The notes: generated by a model not told the origin, from the letters alone. 64,000 nt of DNA from Mytilus trossulus (GCF_036588685.1 NC_086378.1:25955578-26019577); one strand, 5' to 3'; positions 42,001-57,000 are shown, counted from the stretch's first letter. Translations and numbers: made by a program.

Positions 42001-45000
42001 TTCTGTACTATCGCTTTCCTTGTTTGTTTCGTGTGTGTGTGTGTTTTTCTCGAGATCTGGAGGTTGTAGTTTTGAATCTTGGCCGGATCTAACAAAACGT
42101 AAAATTGGTAAATGTGTTTGCTGTTTCAACGCAAAACTAACGGTATTTTACAGTAAAAGCACATACTTGTCGATTCGGAGCCAGAAATGTTCAGGGTAGG
42201 GTGACTATTCTTCCTGCGAACTGATATATTCGTGTGAGTTTATGTTTAAAAAAACAGGCTCGGCTTGTCAATCTAGAACAAAGCAGTGTTAAAACACATT
42301 TTATATTTACATGTTATTGTCCTGAATATTCATTTACCATGAAAAAATATGTGAAGTAGTTAATTAAGTACACATCGCCCTATTTTATGGTGTTTTATTA
42401 AATTGTGCTGAAGACGCAACCGTAAGTGACGAAACATGTAGATCAAAATCATGCATTTCCTTGCAATAATCCAGGAGTTTGTAGTCTTTTTATAGTTATA
42501 ATGTTGTTTTATGTTATTATATATAATTTCTTTGCATAAGTATTTAAAACTAGAAAGTCACAAAAAACATTCAATTAATATACACTGTGTATGTGCTATA
42601 ACTTATTAAAGGAATGATTTAATACTTCATGTTAAACAGAACAAGAATATTTTTGATGTTGCAAGTAAAATAATTGTAATTAAGTGTATGTAATTTTTTT
42701 ACAGTTTCAAGATACAGATTATGAGGGCAATGTCCATCACGTAAGATTTTTTGAAAGTTTGAATGGACAAAAAACAAAATCGGGGTAACAAACTAAAACC
42801 GAGGGAAACGCATTAAATATAAGAGGAGAACAACGACATAACACCGAAACGTAACACACACAGAAACGAACCAAGCATCAGACAAAACACCACGAGAATA
42901 ACAAATATAACATGAAAACCAAATACATGAATTTGGGATAGACAAGTACCGTGCCACGTCTTATCTCAATATCTCAAAAATAAGAGAAAACACAAACGAC
43001 TTAACGTTAAAATGCAACACACACATAAACGAACAATAATATAACAATGGCCATCTTTCTGACTTGGTACAGGACACTTTTAAAGGGGAATAAAAGTGGT
43101 GGGTTGAACCTGGTTTTGTGGCATGCCAAACCTCGCACTTTAATGGAATAGTTAAATATAACATTGAGATGACAACATATTATTACAGGACTACAATACA
43201 AATAAATAGGAGAACATATTAGACAAAGAAAAACATGATTAATAGATAAAAAAAAATCATCAGCTTTAAAATTCAATACGCCAAAAACACGCCTTGTCCA
43301 CACAAAAATCAACAGTGACGCACAAATATAAAAGATCGAAAGTGAAAAAAGTACAAAGTTGTACAGCACTGAAGATCAAAAATTAAAAAGGTTTTGCCAA
43401 ATACGGCATTGTTTTTATGCCCGGGATAAGAACATTCTTATTATATAGAACAATTCATGTATAGATAAAACATGTATTGTTCAAATACTAATCTGGTACA
43501 CTACGCTCTTTAAAAGTATCGAACCTGTATAATGTAACTTATTTTCAGTGTGACTGAGGGTATTTTCTAGTTTGTGAATAAAACGCACACAATAGAATGT
43601 CACATTGTGAAAATTGGTTAGATAAAGTAAAAAAGAAAGAAGCGAAAACGAGACTTATATACGTAGCAATCTACATTCTCTTTGCGGCGAAAACTTTTAG
43701 GCTGAGCCTCAAGTTAACATTATTTATAAGCACCCAATGTCTCTGCTTTGATTTTCACTAAATTTTGACTTTATGCGTTCCTGGTGGATATTTAACCCAA
43801 AAAACACTTTAGACGCATACAATATTAAGTGTTGTATTTTCATCCGTATCTGAATTAATTATTGTTGCGTTCTAAATATTCATAGTAATAAAGAACAGTC
43901 TATGGAAGAAGTGAATCGAAAAAAAATATTCTTATATGAAAAAATGATATTGTCTAATATGAAATGTAAATCTGCATGCACGCCATGCGGAAAAAGTTGT
44001 TTTTTGGCTACGAAAAAATAATATCAAATTTAGTGTTCAACTATAAACAACACTTAATTATAAATATATATACAGTAGTTAGTTAAAATCGAGAGTTTTA
44101 ATCCGTATAAAATTTGAAGTGCTGTGTTTGTCTTGTGTACATAAAAACAAAATCAAATGCTATGAATTCTAATATGAATGCAATACTTTGAAAATATGAT
44201 AGCAGTCTTTTTGTTAAGTCAATATAATATATTATAAGCATTTGTTGTTTAGGGAGCTACCATTTGATTTTTCAGGGGGGAAGGGGGGGGGCTAGGATGA
44301 TTAATTTTGTCCTGGTCTTTTTTTAATTGTATACTCTGTCCTGCCTTTTTATCTGTCAATCTTTTCAGTCTCTTCCTCCTCCAAGTTGATCATCCTATTT
44401 TTTTTTACTAAAAACTCCTGTCTTTATTTTAAATTTCACCCTAGCCCCCCCCCCCCCCCCCCCCCCTAAAAATCAAATGGTAGCTGCCTAATAAACAGTT
44501 TTAAGGCATTTACTTGATTCAAAATGTGTTTGGTAGCATATTTACAAATTCTCAATTGGTTTCGGAGCAAAGCAAATCAAATGAAGGTTTTATAAACATC
44601 ATCGTTATTAATTAGCCAAGTATAAAAAGTATTGTTCACATATGTAACATTTAAATATCTTTATGAACGTAACAAGACATTTCCGATATTCTCCCTACAA
44701 ACGCGTGGAATACTTTCTGTATTGAGAAAATGAAACTAACTTGTGCCAACGATGTATCAAACTGTCATCGTTTAGTTTTATTCGACAAAATCTGTATTTT
44801 TCAATTTCGTTTTTTATACAGATTAGACCGTTTGTTTTTCTGTTTTAATGGTTTAACACTAGTAAGTTTTGGAGCTCTGTATATCTTGTTGTTCGGTATG
44901 AGCCAAGGCACCATATTGAAGGCCCCACCTTCACCTGTTTTGTTTACTTTAGGCCACACCAATTTCATTTTTTCGTTGCCAAAAAAACAAATTTTTCCGC

Positions 45001-48000
45001 ATGGAGTGCATGCAGATTTACATTTCATATTAGACAATATCGTTTTTTCATTTAAGAAAAAAAAAATCGATTCACTTCTTCCATAGAAGAAATCGTTTAA
45101 TTGAGGGGTGCGAGCGATTTGAAAATTTTCATAAAAAAATATTTAGTTTGCAAGTTTTTGAGGCGAAGCTTAAAAAGTTAAGGCGAGGGATTATATTGTT
45201 TTTTTGTAAACATACAAGAGTAGTTTTAGACAATATTAAAAATTGATTCCGTTGTTAATATAGGAGCACTCCCATGTGGGATAGATTAGTTTCATGCTAA
45301 AACAGATATTCTCACAGATATTTACACAGTGTGATGGGGTGCTTATATGTTTAAAATCGTTATATACGTCAGGTTAGACTGTGATTTTTAACAAAAATGT
45401 TTATATTTTTTTATAATATTTACAAAAAAACGATGCGGGAAATAGACATCATTACATTTCCTGATGAGGGAATTTTAAAAAAAATAGTTGCGGGCGGGTC
45501 CGTCGAACAAGGAACTAAATTGGTGTGGCCTTAAACAAATTGTTACTAGGATTGAGAGTTGTCTCATTGGCACTCATTCTAGATCTTCTTATATCTAAAA
45601 ATGTTCTACAATTTTCCATTAAATAACTGCTTCCCAGTCCTCCAAAACCGTCTGACTTCTTAGTTGATACGCATTGCACGTGTATTTTAAGTAGTGAACC
45701 AGGTAAAAACATTAAGAAATAACTAATACAATATGTTTTTAAAAGGAGAGTTTATTGGCAAAAATTCTGAAATGATCGCTCCATCCGCATGATACCAACG
45801 TAATCACTGGCAGATTGTCGCAACTCTTGCATCAGTGAACAATAATGCCAAAACATCAGACGCCATTCGATCTTGACCTAACCACTGGCGTTTTGCTGGT
45901 TCCTTAGTGTTCACGGGCTTGAATCAACGCTTAAAAGAGTATATTTTGCTCTTGTTTGAGTCCGACAAGGCGCCTATTCAGCATTGCAAATTATCATCAT
46001 TCTGATGGAATAGCCATCATCTTTAAACGATGGACGGTTTGTTTTTCCAAACATTCATTCCTGCCGAATTGTATCCTTCTAAATAAATCTAAAATATGTT
46101 GCTCGACGAACGTACCACTGTTGTACGACAGGCAATGAATGTTGTAGGAGCATCGTTCGAAATTTGGTATTCGTGAGACAATCGTGCGACTGTATTACGA
46201 GTGTCTTGCGACAGTCGTAAGATTGTCATACAACAATCGTGCGACTATTGTTTGAATAAAATGCTTAATGTGGATACCCAAGACAATATGTTTATCGCAC
46301 GACAGTCGCACGACGGCTGTAAGACACTTTCACGACAGCCACAAGACAATGACATGACAAAAAATCGTAGAGCAAATAGGTGCATGCTAAATTTTCGTCC
46401 CACGACACACGACAGCGCCACGATGCTTAAAATATCCTGCGACTGATGTGCGACTGTCGTACGACGACTACAGGTGACCTGCTATTGACCAAATTGCATG
46501 TCGTGGCGCTGCATAGATGTGTCGTGGGTTCGTTGTGACCAGGGCTTTAGTGTATCACACGTTTACTTAAAATTGAAAACAAAATAGTCATACAAACATT
46601 GACTAGACGGCAACTACCTTTTACATTACTCTCGCGATTTAATTTTTTTTTAAAAGAGGCGAAAGTTCATACTCATCAACCAAGTCGAAAATAAACTTAC
46701 AACGCCATGGGTAAACACGCAATAAACCAACGAACAAACTATAGCATACAAAAACCACACATAAAACTAAAGACTGAGAAACACGAACCAACAAACAACT
46801 GTGTTGATCTCAGGTGCTCCGGAAGTAGTTAGCAGATCCTGCTCCACATTTGTTGACCATATGTTGTTCATGTTTGTACAAACTAAACTCGGTTATAAGC
46901 TTAAGTCAAATGTGGTAGGCCATATTCTAGACAAGAGAGCGGGATTGCAGTAACGACATAAGTAAAATATACGCTATCATCTGTGAAACGGATAATCCAT
47001 ACCGGTTAACCAAATACAGATGGCGTACGTTATATATTCGATGGGATGAACAAAGCTTCACCACTTGGAACTCTATTAAGAATAATCCTCATTGGAAATG
47101 CAATTAAAAAGAGATAATGACATGTACTGGTATACATATATAAAAGACAACATCAAACGAATATATGTTTTCTGTTATCTGCAATATAATGGTTTCCAAG
47201 TTTATACAATATGTATTATATTTACAGGAAGAACCATATATAGTAGAAACTGATTATCAAGTAAGTTTTGTGCTAAACTTCTTAAATTAACGGTGGTTTC
47301 AAAACTCACCCTATGTAACCAAACACTTATTCTTATAGAAGTTATTTCCCCGCGACCCCTTTTTCTTGTTATCTCTATATCTCTAAAACCGTAAAAGATT
47401 TTTACAAACTGTTTTCACCAAATTGTTTTATGGGAGTTGTATCCCTTTGAAAAATTAAGATAGGCGATATGTTGGATAAATTCATACGGTATAATAAGTC
47501 GTAGAGGCCTACAGTCTTTTCGTATGAAGTCCTTGGTCCATGTAAAGGAAATTGAGGTCAAGGTATCGCTAAAAGCTCGCCTTGTATCCTTGCCTCGTAC
47601 AAATACAGCTGATATTTAAATACACAAACAGTTATTGTCTATATCTGTGTTTTGGAAATTCCTACGATTAGATGTTGTTCTTGTTATTTCAGATGTAACA
47701 AAATTGGAACAAATAGACAATAAATGATATACATCTCCTATGTAAATATATCACCCGTTTAAGAGTATAAAATTAATGAAAATATTCGATTATGATAATT
47801 TTGCTGCCAGATAAATATTATCTAATTATTTTGCAGCAAAATTATCATAATGTACGACATTTGAGCGTCCAGTTTAAAATTCAGATAACTATCAAATAAA
47901 AAATTCAGACTACAATTCTTTCATACAGCATTTTAATCTTTTTGTTTCTCTTGATAGACTGACATGTCAAAGGCCGCACAGGAAAATCGTGAGAAACTTC

Positions 48001-51000
48001 TTCAGCAGACAGCGGAAGATCTACAAATTGAAGGTTAATCTTATGATGGCTAAATTTCTTGTTTAAAATTATTCATGTTACATTTTCTTTTCTTAGCACA
48101 AACAAAACCATATAGTATTTAAGAAGAGTATATTCAAGTTGAAATTATTGATAACTTTGTATTACATGAATTAAAAGATACATGTATAAGCAACTAGTTC
48201 AGACAAGGGGTTTATTGACGACAGCTTCAGGACCTTACATAAAATGTAAACCAAGCTTATTGTTTAAATTATGGTAGAAAAGACAATTCATTTTAGCTAT
48301 AGGCCTAAGAGTTCAAGTATTTCTAGAAATAAAAAAAAAGATGTGAACAATACAGATATTGTAAAACTGTGATAGGAGAAACTCTATTTAAAACCTCATT
48401 GAAAAAGAAATACTTTTGTAATATACTTATCACTTTATTGGAATGAATCCTTGATTATCATTATAACATAAGCAAATGCGATATGGTTTTCAATGCGACG
48501 ACTCTACAATAGACACCAAATGACATAAAAGTTAACAACTGTCGGTCAAAGCGCGGCCTTCTATAATGAAGACAACCCATATCGCAAGTTAACTATGAAA
48601 GTTTCTAAAAGACAAATGCAAAAATATAAGAAAAAAACGACCTAATGTATGTTCCAAACAATAATCAAAACAAATGCATGACAAAAGCAACACACGATAC
48701 CCACTGAATAACTGTCTCCTGACTTGGGATATGCACATACAGGGTAGCGATGTCAAATATGTTTACCGCAAAATTGTTAGCTCGGGTAAGGTTATTCCAC
48801 ATGGGATTTAGCCATACTCATGTTGACAATTTTTGATAATCAGTGACTCAATGGGTCATAATTATTTTATAATACCGAACTAACAGTTTTAATTAAAAGT
48901 TAAATATGGTATCAAGTTCTCAAAACACGTAAATGATTTATATTAGAAAACTAGTATGTGTCTATCGACATTTCGCGTGTGTACAACAAATGTGGGCTCT
49001 CTCTTACTGTGAAAAGGGCTGTTTACTAGAGATATCGTCTACACTAGATGAATTTCCAACGCTTGTTTGTTCGCCTCTTGGTGGGCTACCTGCAAAGTGA
49101 ACGTTGCCATTTTGTTTATTTAGTCTGTGACGTCATATGCATGCGAAATAACTCGTGTACAAATCAAGAAACCTAAAAGGTTATTTGGCGGTAAATAATA
49201 GTCTTATTCACCGCTGGTATAGATTTTAACTAAAATATGTCATTTTACATAATAGCGTTTGAAATATTTGTAAGGTAAAATAACAAAAATAAAAAACATG
49301 TTTCTAAGACTATAATATCAACCAGTACCCATACAAAACCACTAGATTTATTGTAAAGAGGTCACAAACATTCAGAGAAAAATACGACCTTGTGTGACGC
49401 CAAAATACAGGTATGGTAAGAATGTTGAACGGTGATTATAAAAATTGTATGAAACAATATTATTTGTTGCATTTTAATTCATTGGTAACAAAATCATAAT
49501 TCATAAAACTTTTATTATTGTGTTGAACTGGTAATCGTTAATAATGTGCGAATTTAAAGGGTTAATAAGTTTACAAGGCTCGTGTCTAAATTTACGCCTC
49601 GATAAAAAAAAAATATCACCGTAAATATTAGGTTGTTCTATAATCTATACCGGTTGCAAAAAGATTCAGTCAAACTTTGCAACAAAAGTTGTGAATCTAT
49701 GGGCGACTCAGGAACGGATGTAAGTAATTTGCCGTAACGACATCCAATACTTAGAGTTTCCGGTGTGAAACTGCAATATCTAAATCTATTAAAGGACTGT
49801 CATTGGTGTTTATATTTAATTGTTTTAAAGTAAATAAGTATATTGTATATTTTTTGGCAAAATATTCAGATAATTCTTATTATCTTATGAAAACAATTAT
49901 TCAAGCAATGAAAAGTGCTTTTTAATTCATCAATTAAATTGAATTTAGACGAGTCTTTTCTGAATGTGACCTTTCTATGTCAGTGATTCATAACAATACA
50001 TAAACAAGTCTGCTATCAAAGGTGTACAAATGGTGTCACTAGAATACCTATCAGATGTCGATAAGCTCACTTGCCAAAACGTATGTCTATATTGTATAAG
50101 AAAATTTTCAAGCTTTTGTCATCTCATCACACCACAGAAAGTATTTCTAGCATATTTTACTTTGTAACAAGTAATAGAGAAGAAGCTATGTAATTAAGTG
50201 GTTGGCAATTTTTATTGTTACGTTTATCACTTTTTGTTACAAAAATCAACCCGTTGTTTTTTTCGATTTGAATTTGTTCTCATTTTTCATGTCGAAACGT
50301 TTCATCGCTGACTTTACTTTGTTTGTTTTAATCATTGTTTAACGCCGTGAAGGGACGTACCTTGCTTTGAACCACTTTGTTTTGATACTCTTATCTCATT
50401 AGAAATAATTGCTGATATCCCTATTTTATACTTTGCTGTTGAACGGTTTGAACTTGCTGTCAAAAGATATTTATATTTTTTTGTAGACGATAATGTTCCA
50501 ACTGAAGTCAGGTTAATGTCTGACAAAAAATCTCTTCCCTTGTACCTAAAATTATTAGAATCAGGCTCAGAGAAAAAGAGAGACATCAGGTTGGTTATTG
50601 TTGGGGAGAAAGGTGCAGGCAAAACATCGTTCCTTAAGCGATTATTTGAAGAAGAGATAGGAGATGTGACAAGCACAAACGGAATCGAAATTCATAGAAT
50701 AAAATGTCTGGCAGAATCTGACGACGGCATATGGGATAAACTAGAAGGTATATTTATTTATTTTCAAATTTAAATACTACAGCAATTTAAGTTATTGTGT
50801 AGTACAATAACTTATTTCATAAATTGGAACTAACACATGCCAAGATTACGGGTGTATAGACAGACTCAAACATATGTTTGGTTATCTATATTTCACGTTT
50901 GCACTTCTGTTCGTTGTGCTATAATTAGGAGGTTTGACTAACTAGAAAACCAGGTTCTTAAAATGTTCTGTGTCTAGTCTCGATTATGACAGTTGTAATT

Positions 51001-54000
51001 AGATAGTCGGTTTCCAGAATGTTTTGTAGAAGTTAAGTGTTTCTGTTATACACCTTATCGCTATTTGTCCACCATTACTGAATATCACACAGGTTCCCGT
51101 AAAATTTTTACGTCATAAAACAAAACATCTGACGCCACAATGGAAAAGTGATTGTTGTATGCGTCAAAAGGTCAATCGGCCGGGTCGGCCGGCCGAGTAG
51201 GGTAATAGCGATAAGGTGTATTACGTTCTTTACTCACACAGTTGAGGGTGTTTCCTCAATTTGTTTTTGCATAAGTGAAACTAACTCATCGTTAATCTGT
51301 TCGCTCTCAGTAACTTACAAGTGTGTTCTTTTTTATTTAAAAATCTTAATTGTCACTATCAGATGTCATTACTTATGTTAAAGCCTTACTTTAAATTTGG
51401 GTCATTTATTTCTAAAGAACAGATAGGTTAAAAATAAAATTATGTAGGAATATCTAATAGAACGAATGGCACTAAATTGTGTTTGTAATATCAGTTCGGA
51501 AGACATGTATAAAAAGAAAAAAACACACAGTACTTAACCAGTGTTGTTATATGGATGCTACATATCCTTTAGTGTTGTTCATGATAAAATGCTATTTAGA
51601 ACAAATTTTAAACCAGCTGTTTATATAAAGTCTTTGTGGCATAATGATTGCAGGCTCACCTAAAGAGCTAGAGGTTATTGGTCAAACAAGTATACGTTTT
51701 GTATTTGCTGCTTGTCTGTGAGCAAAGCAGCATTTATAATTAAAAGAAAAGAAACTTGTAAATGTGAAGGCATGACGAATGACATAAAAGATGTTATAAG
51801 CTAAATAAGAACATTGAGCAATGCCAAAAATATTGATATTTCCTGCATTCTGAAAATAATGATAATTTTAATTGACTAGATTCCAATAAAATAATTAGGA
51901 ATTTTGCAAATTAAAAAAAAAAAATCTGAAATCGATAAAGACCTCAATCTACCACAAAGGTAGAATGCTTACTTTAATAAGTGTATACTTATTTACAAAA
52001 GTAGAATACGTCGATGAGCTATTAAGAAATATGCATTTCATAACAAATCGGATTTGCTATCCCTTTAGTAAATGATTGGAGTAGCAGATCAATCTCCAAA
52101 CCATTGTCACTTTTTGGTTTATACACGACTTTCCTAACTAAGGGTAATAATAATTTTAATAGTAAATATTTGGTTTCATTTTATTACAAACAACACTGAA
52201 GGCATCAACGAAGAAGTCGAACTGCATAAGAGGCTGTTACAACCCTACGAGGAAAGTCTTAAGAGCCAGGTTAATGTAAACAGTAAAGAATCAGTAGAAG
52301 GGACCGAGTACAAAATTGATAGTAACAACAAACAAACCAGTTCTAGTGAAAAAAGGAAAATGACAAAATCTGTGAATTCAGCGTCTCAGTCACTTGATAT
52401 ATTACAACCTACAAATGAATCCGTATCTCGTGAACATCCGTTTGAACAAGCAGAAAAGGAAGTCAAAAGTATGTTACAATCAGAAGTTGACCTTCGTGAT
52501 AAAGGAAATTATGCAACCTTACTCCTTTGGGATTTTGCCGGAGACACAGAGTTTTACCAGACTCATCAGACCTTTTTATCGCCAGATGCAATTTATCTTG
52601 TTGTTACAAAACTTAACAAATCTAACGATAATGAAGCTCAAGGTAATGTTGTGTAATATTTTAAGTACAAATAAGAATTATTTACTTAAAGACGGACTTT
52701 CTAAGTGAATTTGTCAACAGTTTTATATTTTAGTATAAAGCCCTATGGTTTCTGTCTACTCTTATCACTAAGAAATCATTCACGATATATTTGTTTTGAA
52801 AAATGTAGTACATGCAACATAAACAGATATTTTGAACCGAATAAACAGAACCAATATAAAAGTCCCAGATAATGCACTTCTTTTTCTGTTATATGAATGA
52901 TAAAAAATATTGTGGTTTTGCTTTATCTTTTAGAAATGTTTGAATTATGGATGGAATCGATACATTGTTACTGTCCAAAGGAAAAACGTAATTCAAGCAA
53001 TCATTGTACAAACCAAACCATTTCTCCACCAGTCATTCTAATTGGTACATGGAAGGATGCAGTTAAAATATCCGAGGGAGAAGAGGTTTTGATTTTACTT
53101 TGAATAACCTTTATATATTGAAATTAAGTTGTTATTGATAAAAAAGAAATACGAAGTAATAAAGACAATTGATTCATTCTGGAACTTACAAAAAAAATGT
53201 GTAAACCTTCCCATTATTATTTGCTTCGCTATTAGTTTATGAATATGATGATAAAAACTTGACTCTCTAGTAAAAACTTTAACATTATATTTACATATTT
53301 GACATAACATTAGTCGATCACTTACATTTAATATTTTCAAGTGAACTTGAAATTAAAGGTACTAACGACAGAGATAAATCTGCTTCATATTTAGACCTTT
53401 TTTCTCGAAATGACTTCTGATGTTAGGTTAAATTTATGACAAACGAAATGATATTAATTTCCATATAGTCAACTTTCAATTTCTGTGTAGCAACATCCCA
53501 GCAGCACCAGCATATGCAGCAGATGGGTCTCAAATGACTTTTTATATTTCTTTTTTGAACGAGGAATACTGCTTTCTCAAAAGTTGCTAAGATCAATCAA
53601 ATTAAGGTCATCACTCAAGAAATTTTACGGTCGCCATCATGAGCTGATTGGCCGTTATTGCAAAAGTGTGTCAGAAATCATATCTAATATTCTTCCTCAG
53701 TCAAAATAACCTTCCATCATTACCGAACTGAACAAAGAAATAACACAATGGGTGCCGTATACGGCGCAGGGATGTTTACCCATCCGGAGCACCTGATTTC
53801 ACTCCCAGTTACTAGTGGAGTTCGTGTTGTTTTTAATTTATTATTTAAAACTGTTGATGTAAATCCTTTGGTTTCGTGAGTCCTTGTTTACTCTTTGGTT
53901 TTGATTGTTATTGTCTTCTTTAACAAAGTCATGGATCATGTTGTGTCGTTTATTTTCTCTTATATTTGAGTGTGAATTCACATTACTATAAGACGTGTCA

Positions 54001-57000
54001 CGTTACTTTTCTATCCTACTTCATGTATTTGGTTTTGATGTTAAATTTGTTTTTCTCATCGGATTTTGTCTAATGCTTAGCCCGTTTCTGTGTGTGTTAC
54101 ATTTTAATGTTGTGTCGTTGTTCTCTTCTTATATTTAATGCGTTTCCCTCAGTTTTAGTTTGTTTCCCCGATTTTGTTTTTTTTGTGTCAATAGATTTAC
54201 GAGTTTTGAACACCGGTGTTTTTTTATGAGCAACACGCATTTCAAACATAGATATGTTTTACAATTGACTGATTGTTGGTTGCTTACCGTCCAGTGGCAT
54301 AAGCTATGTTTTGAAAATAGAACCATGACCTCAGTCGTTGTCCGTCGTCGTTTAACGTTTTTGAATTTAGTTTTCTCTAAAACCGCAAGTTGAATTGCAA
54401 CCATAATTAGGCTGAATAATTATTGACGTATCTTATATATTTTTATATTATGAGTCTTTTTATCCGTTACGAAACAGAAACATTGCCGGCATAAGAGTAA
54501 AATGCATACATTGTCTTTTAACTTTAAAAGAAATATATATATATAAAAGGTAATGACTGGTTGGTTTTTTTTCCTTATTGTTAATTTTTCTAATTTTTTG
54601 GATGAATATATGTATAATAAATAATTAAAATTTAACTGTTGAGGGTGTAAAGGAACCTTTTTTGAGATTTTTATTTGTTTTGTAGATGCAAAATGCATGT
54701 ATGGAAAGGCTGGATACATACGCTATAAATGTTTCAGTAGATGCATGCCGGCACATAAGAGATGAATATACACAATTCATTTCAAACACAAAGGATAACA
54801 ACGGTGTATTCCAGGAAATACGAAAAAGTATTCTTAAATTAGCAAGGACAATTAAAACATGGAATAAAGATTATCCGCTAAAGTTCATTCAGTTGGAAAA
54901 GCGCTTACAAGAGAAAAAGAAAGAGTTGCCAATAATTTCGTTTCCGGAAATGCAACATCTTTCTTTAGATTCATCCAAGCCTTTGAGCACTGCAGAACTT
55001 ACTTTGTTCTTGAAGTATCACCATGAAATCCGAGCTTTGGTATATTTTGAGGATCTTCCTGGTCATATCATTTTAGATACACAGTGGTTATCTGATGCCT
55101 TTAAAAGTATTGTTACAGCAGACAAATTTCAATTGAAAATTAAGACCTTTAAAAACAAGGAAAAGTGGGACGACTTAAACCAAAGAGGAATTTTACATAA
55201 TGAGGTGCTCGGAGACATATTAAAAAACGAACAAAGTATTTTGTATAAACATAAAGACCATATTTTGAAGGTTATGGAGAAATTTGACATCATTATACGT
55301 CCAATTATATCGGAAGAAGATGCTACTACAGAAATATCCTGCTACTTTGTACCTTGTATGGTAAAAGAAAAACCTGAGTGTGACATATATCAGATGTTTA
55401 AGGTCACAGAAGACACCTGTAGGAAATCAACGTGGTTTTGTTTGAAATTTAATTTTCTTCCACCACATCTAATAAATCATTTGATTGCTTCACTGTGCCG
55501 GGAATATGAAGTTGCCAAAGTTGCTACAACTAAACAGAAAAAAAACAAAATTGCCCTTTTCAGAGGTACTGCCATTTTTGACCTACAAAAGACAAAATTA
55601 CAAAAATTACTAATAACAAAAAGTCCAAATTTAATTCAGATTCAAATTCTGGAATTTATGATGAGTACAATTATTGAAAATGGTTCATACTCACATATTT
55701 CTGAATTTATTGAGAGAGAGACAGATAAAATTATTAAAAAAAGATACAAAATGACAAATGTAACATTTGAGAGAAAATGGGAATGTGGCTGTGTAAAACC
55801 AGATTCTGTGAAGGGTTCAAATGTCTTTATTGAAGAACGGAATACAGAATATTTCTGTGAGGCCTGTACAGCAACACATAAATTGATTGATGAGTGGTCA
55901 AAACAACATGTAAGTTTGATTAGATTATTGCAGTAATACTTAGAAAAACACTTACAAGTGCTTTATTCAACTATTTTGTTTTTAAATTAAAAAAAAAAGT
56001 TTGCTAGTTTGAACCAGTTAGGATACTGTAAATAAACTCATCATAGATACCAGGACTAAATTTTGTATATACGCCAGACGCGCGTTTCGTCTTCAAAAGA
56101 CTCATCAGTGACGCTTTAATCCAAAAAAATTTAAAAGGCCAAATAAAGTGCGAAGTTGGAGAGCATTGAGGACCAAAATTCCCAAAAGTTTTGCCAAATA
56201 CAGTAATCTCGTGTTATATGTCTTTCTATCTCGCACGTTTGTGTTTTTGCTTCGTTTATCGTTGTTTTCCATCAGTTACCATTGACTTGATTCAAACAAA
56301 TTTGAAATAAATGCTCTTTAAATAAATTGTATCAATTAACTCGTGTGTGTCCTTGACAAAGTATACACATTGGAGGAACGAAGTTCAAGTAAGACAATTA
56401 GACAATTAGTGTTAAAATCTATGGAGTTCTAGCAGGCTTATCATTTTTTTACACCAATTTCGTCTACAAAAGATGTATCAGTGACCATGGTGACGCTCGA
56501 ATAAAAAAAGATATAATCCAAATTAAAGAAACTTCATTTCTACCAAGCATATCTAACTTCTAAAGTTTGTGATTTTTATATCCCGCTTGGAATCCAAAAT
56601 GTCCGTCCCATTTTTTCTCAGATGATGAATAGTGAGCCACATTTTGAAATTAATAGAAAATTTTAAGGAATGTGTTAAGTCATTGAAGAAAAGTTATTTC
56701 AAATGTTTTTTTCTATTCCTGACAAATTTCACAATTGACTTAAATGTTGAATTCAATTTTAGCCGATATTAATTTCCCAATTCCAAAGTTTAGTCCGTGG
56801 AAAATGTTTTAAAAATGGCAAATGAGATTCAACTTTTAAATTCATTATACATTTGTAGTATAACCCATGTGGGTCAGGGATGATCACGATTACTGGCAAA
56901 TGCAATACATTTATAATAGATTTTATGAAGTATTTTAGTGTGACCATTTAATAATCGATTACTCTGGGTTTTTTTTGTATCTAATCGATCGTAATCGATT

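Noticed and set aside
43007..43369. 120-codon minus-strand hydrophobic frame
   Set aside because: Mostly within the family E repeat; low-complexity translation, no domain.
44730..45086. 118-codon plus-strand and 78-codon minus-strand frames
   Set aside because: They run across the family B repeat into the Harbinger-like MITE; not a gene.
46201..46446. 81-codon plus-strand frame
   Set aside because: Translation of the CGAC palindrome field.
47693..47740. Exon candidate after atttcag
   Set aside because: Phase 0 gives ATG then an immediate TAA, and no donor follows.
50332..50676. 114-codon minus-strand open frame
   Set aside because: Antisense shadow of the P-loop exon, whose plus-strand motif is unambiguous.
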